The notes under the pieces: generated by a model
Told to the model about the DNA's origin: nothing
The model's input: the letters and a program-made list of their open reading frames with translations, nothing else
The model's database searches: none
Shown here: piece after piece, positions 42,214-48,965 of the stretch
Position numbering within the stretch: position 1 is the stretch's first letter
How the letters are laid out: each line of letters starts with the position of its first letter
NCBI GenBank assembly: GCA_036394995.1
Contig: DASWED010000010.1
Coordinates: 1 to 48,965 of the forward strand
Direction of reading: 5' to 3'
DNA: 48,965 nucleotides
Source: DASWED01 sp036394995
Lineage (GTDB): Bacteria; Actinomycetota; UBA4738; JACQTL01
Program-made: the position numbers and the translations under genes

Positions 42214-42369
42214 GGCCGCCGTGATCCTGCTGGTCGGGGCGGTCCGGATCTACCTCGGCACCCACTGCTGAGCGACGTGCTGGCCGGCTACGCCCTCGGC
42301 GGCGCGTGGCTCTGCGTCGTGGTGGCCGTCATCCTGGTCCGAGGTTCCCGCGCCCGAGGACGCCCATGA
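42214..42369 (+). pseudogene. Truncated, frameshifted copy of a PAP2 phosphatase C-terminus
   Basis: About 120 bases from 42214 closely match the 3' part of the intact PAP2 gene at 43603-44301. Read in one frame they give VILLVGAVRIYLGTH and then a stop; after a frame change they continue as SDVLAGYALGGAWLCVVVAV, against VRVYLGTHWPSDVLSGYALG in the intact gene. Loss of bases around CACTGCTGAGCG (intact CACTGGCCGAGCG) broke the frame. The N-terminal domain with the KxxxxxxRP and PSGH motifs is absent. The fragment marks an old duplication or insertion around the amidase gene. Confidence 0.75.
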
Positions 42370-42444
42370 TCAGATCCCCCGCTACCACCTTCGCGCCGCC
42401 GCCACCACCGCAGTCAGGCCCCACGTCGCCGCTGAGGGCGCCGC

Positions 42445-43437
42445 TCACCTCAGGAATCGCTGGGCGTTCTGAAAGCCTCGCTTGAACGCGCTCGGTGCGG
42501 CCTCGTCCGGCGGAGATTCGCCGGCGATCGCGGAGTTCTCACCCTTCAAGTAGTCCTCGAACCGCTGCGCGCTCCGCAGCGCCTCCGCCAACTGAGCCGT
42601 CTCCTCGTCCGTCATCTCGGCCTCCTTCGGGAAGATCAGGAATCGCTGGGCGTTCTGAAAGCCCCGCTTGAATGCGCTCGGCGCGGCCTCGTCCGGCGAG
42701 GGTTCCCCGGCGATCGCGGAGTTCTCACCCTTCAAGTAGTCCTCGAACCGCTGCGCGCTCCGCAGCGCCTCCGCCAGCTGGGCCTTCTCCTCGTCGGTCA
42801 TCTCGTCCCCCTTTGCGAACCGCTCGATGTCCTCCATCAGTACGTCGATCGGGTAGTTCGGTCCCGGGTCCTGGTGGTTGGAGACACCGAACGCGTTGCT
42901 GACGTTCGCGTGCGTCGTGATCCCCCGGGCCTGCTCGCCCTCCGCCCGGAGGTCGGCCTCCTGGAGGAACCGGATCGGGATGTCGAAGATGGTGCACCAG
43001 TTCGCGACGTGAAAGGCACAACGAAGCATCGTGTTCCGCCGCTCGCCGAGCCACATCTCCCTGGTGAAGTCACTCGTGCCGCGTTGCTCTATGTGCAGGC
43101 CCTCCTGGTTGAGGGGGGGCACCCCATTGGCGATCCCCAGATCCGCCACGGAGCGGATGCACATGTCGTTGTCCACCGTCAGCTGGGCAGAGCCGACGTC
43201 CTTCGGGTCTTCCGGGGGAGACTGGAAGAACGCGCCCGTCGAGGTTGCCGGATGGTCCGCCGCCGTCGCATGAACGACGACGCTGAAGATATCGGCGGCC
43301 GTCCTCGTTCCCGCCATCCTCTCCGGGTGGGCCGGGAAGAAATCCAGGTGGGGTGGGGCCTCGAGGGGGTCATTGGGGCGCGGGACTGGAATATCCGGGT
43401 TGAAGGAGTGGTCCCGCTCGGCGCCGACTCTGCTCAT
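42445..43437 (-). CDS. N-acetylmuramoyl-L-alanine amidase-like protein with C-terminal tandem repeat
   Basis: A 330-residue protein. Residues 45-205 fit the amidase_2/PGRP fold: VVVHATA (His56) as first zinc ligand, LHIEQRG (His115), THANVS (His176) and NHQDPGPNYP (Asp190) for the remaining ligands and substrate site. The C-terminal 125 residues are two nearly identical 62-residue units, each running from EMTDEE through AQLAEALRSAQRFEDYLKGE to FKRGFQNAQRFL, predicted helical and charged. No signal peptide is visible, so release would need lysis or a special exporter. It probably cleaves peptidoglycan stem peptides, or is a PGRP-like binder. It sits between the PAP2 fragment and intact PAP2. 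Confidence 0.78.
   Translation of the reverse strand: MSRVGAERDHSFNPDIPVPRPNDPLEAPPHLDFFPAHPERMAGTRTAADIFSVVVHATAADHPATSTGAFFQSPPEDPKDVGSAQLTVDNDMCIRSVADLGIANGVPPLNQEGLHIEQRGTSDFTREMWLGERRNTMLRCAFHVANWCTIFDIPIRFLQEADLRAEGEQARGITTHANVSNAFGVSNHQDPGPNYPIDVLMEDIERFAKGDEMTDEEKAQLAEALRSAQRFEDYLKGENSAIAGEPSPDEAAPSAFKRGFQNAQRFLIFPKEAEMTDEETAQLAEALRSAQRFEDYLKGENSAIAGESPPDEAAPSAFKRGFQNAQRFLR
42452..42805. repeat. Two-copy direct repeat, 186-base period, inside the amidase gene
   Basis: Bases 42452-42619 recur at 42638-42805 with only about a dozen differences, giving an exact period of 186 bases or 62 codons. The repeat is in frame and encodes the duplicated helical tail. The few differences include both silent and amino-acid changes (for example EPSPDE against ESPPDE), so the duplication is recent and has stayed in frame. 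Copy number may vary between relatives. Confidence 0.9.
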
Positions 43438-43495
43438 CGTGGCTCCTCCCGCGAGCAGGCGGTCGGGCGCACGCCATGGACACCCTTACCGGAAC

Positions 43496-43525
43496 AATAT
43501 GGGACATGCGGACTCGGGGCGTCAA
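43496..43525 (-). promoter_or_regulatory. Candidate promoter of the amidase gene
   Basis: On the minus strand TTGACG (43525-43520) and CATATT (43501-43496) are spaced by 18 bases. The first matches the -35 consensus in five of six positions and the second matches the -10 in four. The start of transcription would fall about 50 bases ahead of the amidase start at 43437. The AT-rich -10 region stands out in otherwise very GC-rich DNA. Confidence 0.4.
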
Positions 43526-43535
43526 ACCGCGAACA

Positions 43536-43551
43536 CCTGTGCGAACACAGG
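43536..43551. promoter_or_regulatory. Short perfect hairpin between amidase and PAP2 genes
   Basis: CCTGTG (43536-43541), loop CGAA, CACAGG (43546-43551). The sequence CGAACAC also occurs twice in direct orientation here (in CGCGAACAC and GCGAACACAG). It lies just upstream of the amidase -35 box and 52 bases before the PAP2 start, so it could be an operator for either divergent gene. Confidence 0.3.
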
Positions 43552-43602
43552 GGTTGGGTGAACGCCGGTGCGGCCGGGCGTTTCCCCCGGCACACTGTGC
43601 TG

Positions 43603-44301
43603 ATGCGTTCATGGCTGGGGCGGCGGCTGGACCGTGACGAGCCGCGGGGACTGCCCCTCACCCTGTGGGTCGTGGCCGCTGTCGTCTGCGCGCTGGCCTT
43701 CGCCGGCCTGGCCTGGGATGTGCTGGCTCACGGACCGATCTCACGCGCGGATCCCCGGGTGGAGTCGTTCGTCGTGCGCCACCGGGTCGGGTGGGTGACC
43801 GACGTGGCGAGCTCGGCCACGTGGATCGGCTCCAGCTTCCTCCTCATCCCCCTGATCGTGGTCGTCGGCGGGTCCGTGCTCCTGCGGCACCATGACTGGC
43901 GGCCGCTCGCCATGCTGGGGGTGGGGCTCGGAGGCGTGACCGCCCTCTACTACGTGGCCAAGGAGCTGGTCGACCGGGCCCGGCCTCCAGCGTCCGAGCG
44001 CGTGGGGCCCCCGTTCGCCAGCGGCTCCTTCCCCTCCGGCCACACGGCCGAAGCCGTGGCCGTGTGGGGCGTCCTGGCCATCCTGGCCGCGAGCATCATG
44101 ACCGGCCACCGCTGGCTCCCGGTGCTCGGAGCCGTCCTGATCGTGCTCGTGGTGGGCGTCGTCCGCGTCTACCTCGGGACCCACTGGCCGAGCGACGTCC
44201 TGTCCGGGTACGCCCTGGGTGGCGCGTGGCTGGGCGTCGTGGCCGCGGTCACGCAGGGCCTGTGGCCGCGACATCAGCGAGCTGCGCGTTCCGCTGCCTG
44301 A
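43603..44301 (+). CDS. PAP2-family membrane phosphatase
   Basis: A 232-residue polytopic protein with about six transmembrane helices. The three phosphatase motifs are intact: KELVDRARP, SFPSGHTAE and VRVYLGTHWPSDVLSGY, providing the catalytic His pair and Arg. Members dephosphorylate lipid phosphates such as phosphatidic acid or undecaprenyl diphosphate on the outer membrane face. The ATG at 43603 opens just before the first basic segment; a GTG two codons earlier is an alternative. A broken copy of its 3' end lies 1.4 kb upstream beyond the amidase gene. Confidence 0.9.
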   Translation: MRSWLGRRLDRDEPRGLPLTLWVVAAVVCALAFAGLAWDVLAHGPISRADPRVESFVVRHRVGWVTDVASSATWIGSSFLLIPLIVVVGGSVLLRHHDWRPLAMLGVGLGGVTALYYVAKELVDRARPPASERVGPPFASGSFPSGHTAEAVAVWGVLAILAASIMTGHRWLPVLGAVLIVLVVGVVRVYLGTHWPSDVLSGYALGGAWLGVVAAVTQGLWPRHQRAARSAA

Positions 44302-44343
44302 TGGCTTGGGGGCAGTGGCCCTCCTCGCGAGTGCCATCCCCGG

Positions 44344-44388
44344 CGGTAGGTGGCCGAGCGGACGAAGGCGACGGTCTCGAAGACGGTG
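44344..44388 (+). pseudogene. Truncated tRNA-Ser(CGA) gene, 5' part only
   Basis: The run from 44344 reads as the acceptor 5' strand (CGGTAGG), TG at positions 8-9, a full serine-type D arm (GCCGAGCGGACGAAGGC, 44353-44369), then an anticodon arm ACGGT-CTCGAAG-ACGGT with anticodon CGA at 44378-44380. The D arm and loop are as in complete tRNA-Ser genes. One base in the 3' anticodon strand breaks a pair, and the long variable arm, T arm and acceptor 3' end are missing. It is not a functional tRNA. Such fragments are left when an element integrates in, or excises from, a tRNA gene. Confidence 0.65.
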
Positions 44389-44441
44389 TTCTCGGCTCGT
44401 GACATTGGTGCGCCGATGCGCCGGCGCGCCGTTGCGCCGCA

Positions 44442-45947
44442 TCATGGTGGCGGCGCCGCGGCTGACCTCGCTGGGGCCCCATCATCAGGTCCAAAGGCGG
44501 GAACGCCGTGTCGCTCTCGCGATGCCGGTGGCCGCTCCATGCCGGGGGGCGGCGGGTTGCACAGCGCATGCAGCTGCGTGCGCAGTCGGCGGCGAACCCA
44601 TGCCAGCGTCGGATCATGGGCCCGATTTCGGAGCTCGTAGGGGTCGGTCCGAAGGTCGTACAGCTCACGTTCGAGACTCCGGTACGCCACGTAGAGGTAT
44701 CTCCTGCTACGCACCGCACAGAACGTCGTCGGGCTGCTCCCCCCCAGAGTTCGATGTTCGATCAGGAACCTCCGGCGCCACGTCTCGGCTTCGTCCCGAA
44801 GGATCGGCAGCAGGCTTCTTCCCTCCGATCCGAGCGCGGAGACCTTCGCGAGCGCGGCGAACGTGGAAGCGATGTCGATGTTGAGCGCCAACTGAGCGAC
44901 CCGCCGGGGTTGCCCGCTGAGGGCGTCGTACCTGATGACGAGCGGGACTCGGATGCTCTCCTCGTATGCCGCCTGCTTGTTGGTCCAGCGGTGTTCCCCC
45001 CACGCCAACCCGTTGTCCGACATGAACACGACAACGGTGTCACGCAGGCGCCCCGTGTCGCGCAGTGCGTTCAGCAGACGCGCAACGGATCGGTCCACGT
45101 CGAGCAGCGCCTGCAACTGGGCACGCCGATAGTGGTCCAGGGCACGGATCTGTTGGGTGTCGAGGATGGGGAGCTGTCGGACCCAGCTGGGCTTGTCCGA
45201 GATGTCGGTCTCGTTGAAGTTCGGCGGTCGTGCAGGCTTCAGGTGCTGGAACGAGTTCTGGTCGGTCGGCGCAGGGACCGCCGGTCCATGTGGCGCCCAT
45301 GGAGCGAAGTAGAGGAAGAACGGGGCTCTCGTGTGCCGGACGAACCGAACGGCTTTCGCCGTGAGCACGTCCGTGGAGTAGTCAGCCGAGTCGTGTCCGT
45401 ATGAGTGGATCGAACCGTCGACGTTGAGGGCGTAATCGTAGTAGTAGTTCCCCAGTGGGGGGTCCATCTCGAGCGCCGCCCAACGGTCCCAGCCGGGCGG
45501 GACGTACGTGCCCCCATACAGATTGAGGTACTTGCCGATCAGTGCCGTTCGATATCCGGCCGCCTGGAGCCAGGTGGCGAGGGTCGACCGATCATTGAAT
45601 GCCGGGAACCCTCCATAGGGCCTCCCGTTCGTGTACACGCCGGTGGAGTGCGAGTACTCCCCCGTCAGGATGCTTGCCCGGCTGGGGCAACAGAGCGAGT
45701 TCACCACGAACGCGTTCGTGAACGTGATGCCGCGATCTACGAGGCGATGTCGTGTTTCCGGCATGGCCCACAGGGTGTCCCAGCGCTGGTCGTCCGTCAG
45801 GATGAAGAGGATGTTCGGACGCTGAGAGGCCGCTCTGGCAGATGGGAGGCACGGAGGGAGACCTCCGGCAAACGCCACAACCAACCCCCCGAGCGCGAGC
45901 CCCGTCAAGAGACGAGATCGGACACCCCCCGCCACAGTCCAATTCAC
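44442..45947 (-). CDS. Exported sulfatase family protein
   Basis: A 501-residue alkaline-phosphatase superfamily sulfatase. A signal peptide (hydrophobic core about 15-30, cleavage near ARA-AS) precedes PNILFILTDDQRWDTL, which supplies the metal-binding Asp pair. SLCCPSRASILTG contains the C-x-P-S-R motif with Cys86 expected to be converted to formylglycine. GKYLNLYGG, APWAPHG and VVFMSDNGLAWGEH supply the remaining active-site residues. The C-terminal tail is Pro/Ala-rich. It probably removes sulfate from glycans outside the cell, though some relatives are phosphonate or phosphodiester hydrolases. The GTG start at 45947 has a GAGG site; an ATG at 46004 would extend it by 19 residues. Confidence 0.88.
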   Translation of the reverse strand: MNWTVAGGVRSRLLTGLALGGLVVAFAGGLPPCLPSARAASQRPNILFILTDDQRWDTLWAMPETRHRLVDRGITFTNAFVVNSLCCPSRASILTGEYSHSTGVYTNGRPYGGFPAFNDRSTLATWLQAAGYRTALIGKYLNLYGGTYVPPGWDRWAALEMDPPLGNYYYDYALNVDGSIHSYGHDSADYSTDVLTAKAVRFVRHTRAPFFLYFAPWAPHGPAVPAPTDQNSFQHLKPARPPNFNETDISDKPSWVRQLPILDTQQIRALDHYRRAQLQALLDVDRSVARLLNALRDTGRLRDTVVVFMSDNGLAWGEHRWTNKQAAYEESIRVPLVIRYDALSGQPRRVAQLALNIDIASTFAALAKVSALGSEGRSLLPILRDEAETWRRRFLIEHRTLGGSSPTTFCAVRSRRYLYVAYRSLERELYDLRTDPYELRNRAHDPTLAWVRRRLRTQLHALCNPPPPGMERPPASRERHGVPAFGPDDGAPARSAAAPPP

Positions 45948-46461
45948 CGTGACGCCTCGAGGCCACGGAGTTCGTGCCAGAACTCCTGGGCCACCCGACC
46001 GCATGCCTGGGTGCGCTGCACCTCATCCTCCGAATCACTTGTGGGTGCAGGAGGAAGGTCACGCTGGAACGGCGCGGAGGAACCCGGGGAAACCCTGGAT
46101 CATTGGGCGACGCTGCTGCAGGAGCAGGACGACGAGTGGCAGGCGCAGGACCGCCGCTCCTTGAGCGCCGAAGCCGATCGCGGACCCGATGGCGAAACCT
46201 CGGCGCTGCGGGCTAGATTGGCCGCCGCTTTGGCTCGCGTGGTCTGCAGGAGGGGGACAGGCAGTCCCCTGCAAGCTTCTCGGCTGGTCCGCGCGGCTCG
46301 GTAGGGGCCCAGGTTGGTCGGGGGCACCTCAGAGAGCGCGCGTTCCTTCAGGCTGTGGGAGCGATGGGACAGGGTGTCGAAACTCGAGGATTCGATCGGC
46401 TACCTATTCCGGACCCCTGAACCTGTTCCGCAACCGGGCGCTGCCTTCGTGCAGTCGGTAC
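45948..46461. other. Non-coding stretch with hairpins and a transposase remnant
   Basis: There is no convincing intact gene between the sulfatase and the deoxyribosyltransferase-like gene. It contains a perfect hairpin GGAGTTC-gtgcca-GAACTCC (45967-45986) just upstream of the chosen sulfatase start, the IS256-type remnant listed separately, and a hairpin GGGGAC-AGGCA-GTCCCC (46253-46269). The open frames here change phase relative to any homology and have poor codon character. Bases 46305-46461 show nothing I can name. Confidence 0.6.
46095..46180 (+). pseudogene. Remnant of an IS256-family (mutator) transposase C-terminus
   Basis: From 46107 the frame reads ATLLQEQDDEWQAQDRRSLS followed by AE. 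This closely matches the C-terminal end of actinobacterial IS256-type transposases, whose last helix typically reads GAVLLEQ-DEWQ--RRY-S-ES. The DDE catalytic core is absent and the surrounding sequence does not continue the homology, so only about 25 codons survive. It signals past insertion activity in this accessory stretch. Confidence 0.5.
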
Positions 46462-47364
46462 TCATGTTCTCGGGGAATCGGGAAACGCTGCCTGCATCTG
46501 CTGGGAGCTCATCGCCCAATTGGTCAGTTGATCCGCCAACTTCGTTGCGACGTCCGGGCTTGGCTCGTGACCCGCGGCCAACAGTTGGAATACGGTGGCA
46601 AACCAGTGCGCCAGTTCTTCAACCGAGGATTGCAGGCCCGACGAGGCCCACGCCGAGGCCCAGGTTGGCTTGGCCGTGAACGGCTCGACGACCGCCGCGA
46701 GCTCCTCCGGCTTCTCCACCGGCCCACGAGCCGCTCGTCCAACAGCGCCGTCCCTTGCTCCTTGGGTTTTCAGGAACATGAGGACTTGCCACAGGAGGTC
46801 TCCGACGGCGATCACTTTGGCCACCTGAGGAGAGGGAGTGTATGAAGACCCCTCGCCGTGGCTCTTGTGCTGCAGCAGACTGAGGATCGCGTGCATCGCC
46901 TGCGGTATCTCGGTCACGTCATCGACGTACCGCCACGTGTAGGACAGTCCCTGAACCATGGGGTTGTCTCGGTTGGCGAGCATGGTGATCGGGCTGGTCT
47001 TGTAGATCACGATCGCTCTGCCTGCCGCAAAGGCGGCGGCGGCCTCCGAAACGCTGCCGTCATCGGGCACACGACCATCCATGTTGAACAGCAAACAGTC
47101 GCACCGCTCGAGCAGTTGGTAGATGTCCAGCGCGAACACCATCTTCCGGATCCAGTCCAGTGCGACGCGCAACCCGGGCGACAGCAGCGTGTCGCCCTTG
47201 AGCAGCTGCATGAACTTGGCGACCTCGACCCCATCCTCCGGCGGCAGATATGTGTTGAACCCAGCCGCTTGGAGGGTGGCGGCGATGGATCGCAGCTTGG
47301 AGACCTCGTCTTGGCTGAACATCGGGCCCGCGCAGTAGACCGTGTGGCCATCCCGATCGGCCAT
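46462..47364 (-). CDS. Nucleoside 2-deoxyribosyltransferase-like protein with long C-terminal extension
   Basis: A 300-residue protein. Residues 5-165 match the nucleoside 2-deoxyribosyltransferase fold: VYCAGPMFSQDE as phosphate/sugar-binding start, AGFNTYLPPEDGVEV, CDCLLFNMDGRVPDDGSVSE with Asp101/102 and Glu107 as likely catalytic residues, and FAAGRAIVIYKTSP. Classical enzymes are about 150-160 residues long; the extra 135 residues here are helical and unrelated to anything I recognise. The fold is shared with enzymes of nucleotide salvage and some defence-related NAD- or nucleotide-processing proteins. The ATG at 47364 has a GGGAG-rich ribosome site. Confidence 0.75.
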   Translation of the reverse strand: MADRDGHTVYCAGPMFSQDEVSKLRSIAATLQAAGFNTYLPPEDGVEVAKFMQLLKGDTLLSPGLRVALDWIRKMVFALDIYQLLERCDCLLFNMDGRVPDDGSVSEAAAAFAAGRAIVIYKTSPITMLANRDNPMVQGLSYTWRYVDDVTEIPQAMHAILSLLQHKSHGEGSSYTPSPQVAKVIAVGDLLWQVLMFLKTQGARDGAVGRAARGPVEKPEELAAVVEPFTAKPTWASAWASSGLQSSVEELAHWFATVFQLLAAGHEPSPDVATKLADQLTNWAMSSQQMQAAFPDSPRT

Positions 47365-47435
47365 CCCTCGCTCCCTTCCGCCATGGCCGCGCCGATCGGG
47401 CTCAGCCGCGGTCCCCTCACCTCATCAACGAGACC

Positions 47436-48965
47436 CTATCGGAGAAGGGCCGCCGCATCTCGAAGGTCCGGCGTCTCGAACGCCTCCGTGAACTGGCCGT
47501 AGATCTCCGAGAGGACTCCTCGAGCCTCCTGCTGTGCAGAACCGGCGTATCCTCCCAGCCGAACCATGCTGGTGGCCGATCGCAGGGCCAAGGTCAGGGC
47601 TCCGCGTTCCCGGGCCTGGAACAGGACCGCACGCAGAGCCTCCAGCGCTTCGGGCAGCGCGGTGGGGTCGCGCTCGGCCAGCATCTCGGACTTCATCCTC
47701 AGCAATTCGCCCTCGGTGAAGCGCTCCCCCTGACCCCTCACCACGGCCAGGGCGCCCTCGACCGTGGCCAGCGCCGAATCCAGATGACCCACATTCCGCT
47801 GCGCCTCCACCAAGATGCTGAATCCCAGGGCCGAACCTCCGCGGCTTCCAGCTTCCCCGAGAATCGACAGGGCCCGGGCCACATCCTCCAAGCCGGCGGG
47901 GTCCCCGCCCAGCCGGGTCTTCTGTGCACCGACGAGCATCAGGCTCAACCCGAGCCAGAAGGGGAAGCCCAGCCGCTCGGAGAACTCGACGTTCTGTTGA
48001 GCCACCCGCAAGGCGTCGGCGGCCTCCCGGCGAAGGTGGTGGGCGATGGCCAGGAACGCCCGGGCCATGGCGAGGCTGAGAGCGGAGTCCAGCTGCTCGG
48101 CAAGCTCGACGGCGGCCCGCGCTTCGGCCAGGGCGCTGTCCTGCTTGCCCAGCCACCACAGGGCCAGGCTTGCCGCGCCGTGGCCCACAACCCCCTGATC
48201 GGTTCCCACCCCGTAGGTGACCAGCTGGAAGTCGGACGGTCGGTACACGGCAAGGGCCGCTCGGGCGTGTTGCAGAGATCGAGCTACCTCTCCCCTGTAC
48301 AGCAGGGCGAGGGCCATGGTGCAGTGCCCCCGAAGCGCGGCGATGCGCAGGCCGTGCCGGTCGGCGATGTCGAGGATCCGAGCGGCGACCTCGGAGGCGG
48401 TCGCGGCGTCGCCGACGTCGTAGTAGTAGACGGCTTCTCCATTGAGCGCCGAGGTCAACTCGTCGATGTCATCCAGCTTCTCGGCAAGCGCCGAAGCCCG
48501 CTCCCACACCGGGAGGGTCTCCGGCGCCCCGAATCCCCGGTCCACCATGAGGGCGTTGCCCAGGAGGATTTGGAGCGAGAGCTCAAGGCGATCGTGACCC
48601 TGCTCCCCGTTCTCCTCGAGCGCCGCCAGCCCCTCTCGGTAGTGCGTCACCGCCTCGTGAACGGCAGCCTGCCCGGCCGCCCGCCGACCCGCCCGCACGT
48701 ACCATTCGGCCGCTCGCGCCGCGTTCCCCGCCCTGCGCAGATGAAGGGCCAACAGCTCCGGTTCGGTGACGACGCGCTGGGGGAACCGCTCCTCCAGCAC
48801 CGCCGCGACCCGGGCATGGAGCTTCCGGCGTTCCCGGCGCAGCAATGAGAAGTAGGCCGCCTCCTGGATGAGGGCGTGCTGGAACCGGTAGAACGTCTCC
48901 GCTGGGGTGATCCGGGCTTCGAGGATGGCCGAGTTCACCAGGATGTCCAGTTCCTCCCGCAGGCG
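47436..48965 (-). CDS. C-terminal TPR part of a large signalling ATPase (cyclase/LuxR-type), 5' end outside window
   Basis: About 509 residues are visible; the frame stays open to the window edge (RLREELDIL precedes VNSAIL), so the gene starts beyond 48965. FRFQ-type segment FYRFQHALIQEAAYFSLLRR followed by LHARVAAVLEERFPQ and PELLALHLRRAG is the standard junction between the STAND/AAA ATPase and TPR parts of large adenylate-cyclase-like or LuxR-like regulators. The rest is a series of TPR-like helical pairs (for example LALWWLGKQDSALAEARAAV and AQRNVGHLDSALATVEGALA). The N-terminal catalytic or DNA-binding part is not in the window. Confidence 0.8.
   Translation of the reverse strand, partial: RLREELDILVNSAILEARITPAETFYRFQHALIQEAAYFSLLRRERRKLHARVAAVLEERFPQRVVTEPELLALHLRRAGNAARAAEWYVRAGRRAAGQAAVHEAVTHYREGLAALEENGEQGHDRLELSLQILLGNALMVDRGFGAPETLPVWERASALAEKLDDIDELTSALNGEAVYYYDVGDAATASEVAARILDIADRHGLRIAALRGHCTMALALLYRGEVARSLQHARAALAVYRPSDFQLVTYGVGTDQGVVGHGAASLALWWLGKQDSALAEARAAVELAEQLDSALSLAMARAFLAIAHHLRREAADALRVAQQNVEFSERLGFPFWLGLSLMLVGAQKTRLGGDPAGLEDVARALSILGEAGSRGGSALGFSILVEAQRNVGHLDSALATVEGALAVVRGQGERFTEGELLRMKSEMLAERDPTALPEALEALRAVLFQARERGALTLALRSATSMVRLGGYAGSAQQEARGVLSEIYGQFTEAFETPDLRDAAALLR

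Overview
The window is a uniformly very GC-rich piece of bacterial chromosome with many GTG starts and tightly overlapping genes (ATGA, GTGA and TGATG junctions). Together with the gene families present, this suggests a deep-branching, probably uncultured member of the Actinomycetota. That placement is an inference, because no rRNA is present.

Region 1 (1-15191) is most of an extracellular contractile injection system (eCIS) locus, mainly on the minus strand. In transcription order it encodes two LuxR-type response regulators, an AAA+ ATPase, a DUF4255 cap protein, a receiver-only regulator, sheath, inner tube 1, a tail assembly protein, a tiny DUF6760 protein, inner tube 2, a DUF4157 protein, a LysM baseplate protein, a VgrG-like spike and the first codons of a PAAR tip protein. 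The remaining baseplate genes should lie beyond position 1. A plus-strand pair is inserted in the middle: an 876-residue DUF4157-headed cargo candidate with a second zinc-peptidase motif near its C-terminus, and an unknown 207-residue partner.

Region 2 (15302-28477, plus strand) starts with cytochrome c maturation genes (CcmF, CcmG-like, CcmH, CcmI-like). Three coupled genes follow and form an unusual predicted electron-transfer module: a FAD/NAD(P) oxidoreductase fused to three FHA domains, a ferredoxin/double cNMP-binding-fold/ferredoxin protein, and a membrane di-heme-b protein fused to a pentaheme cytochrome c. An ATP-dependent DNA ligase and an enoyl-CoA hydratase come next.

Region 3 (28505-40065) holds envelope and housekeeping genes: a YfhO-like membrane protein, a phosphoesterase lipoprotein, a second polytopic membrane protein, a trypsin/PDZ protease, LarC and LarB, a DUF4446 protein, a bactofilin and seryl-tRNA synthetase.

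Region 4 (40089-48965) looks accessory: an unknown lipoprotein, a small membrane protein, a truncated PAP2 pseudogene, an amidase with a recent internal tandem duplication, an intact PAP2 phosphatase, a truncated tRNA-Ser(CGA), a sulfatase, a remnant of an IS256-type transposase, a nucleoside 2-deoxyribosyltransferase-like protein and the C-terminal part of a large TPR signalling protein. No CRISPR array, rRNA or complete tRNA was seen.
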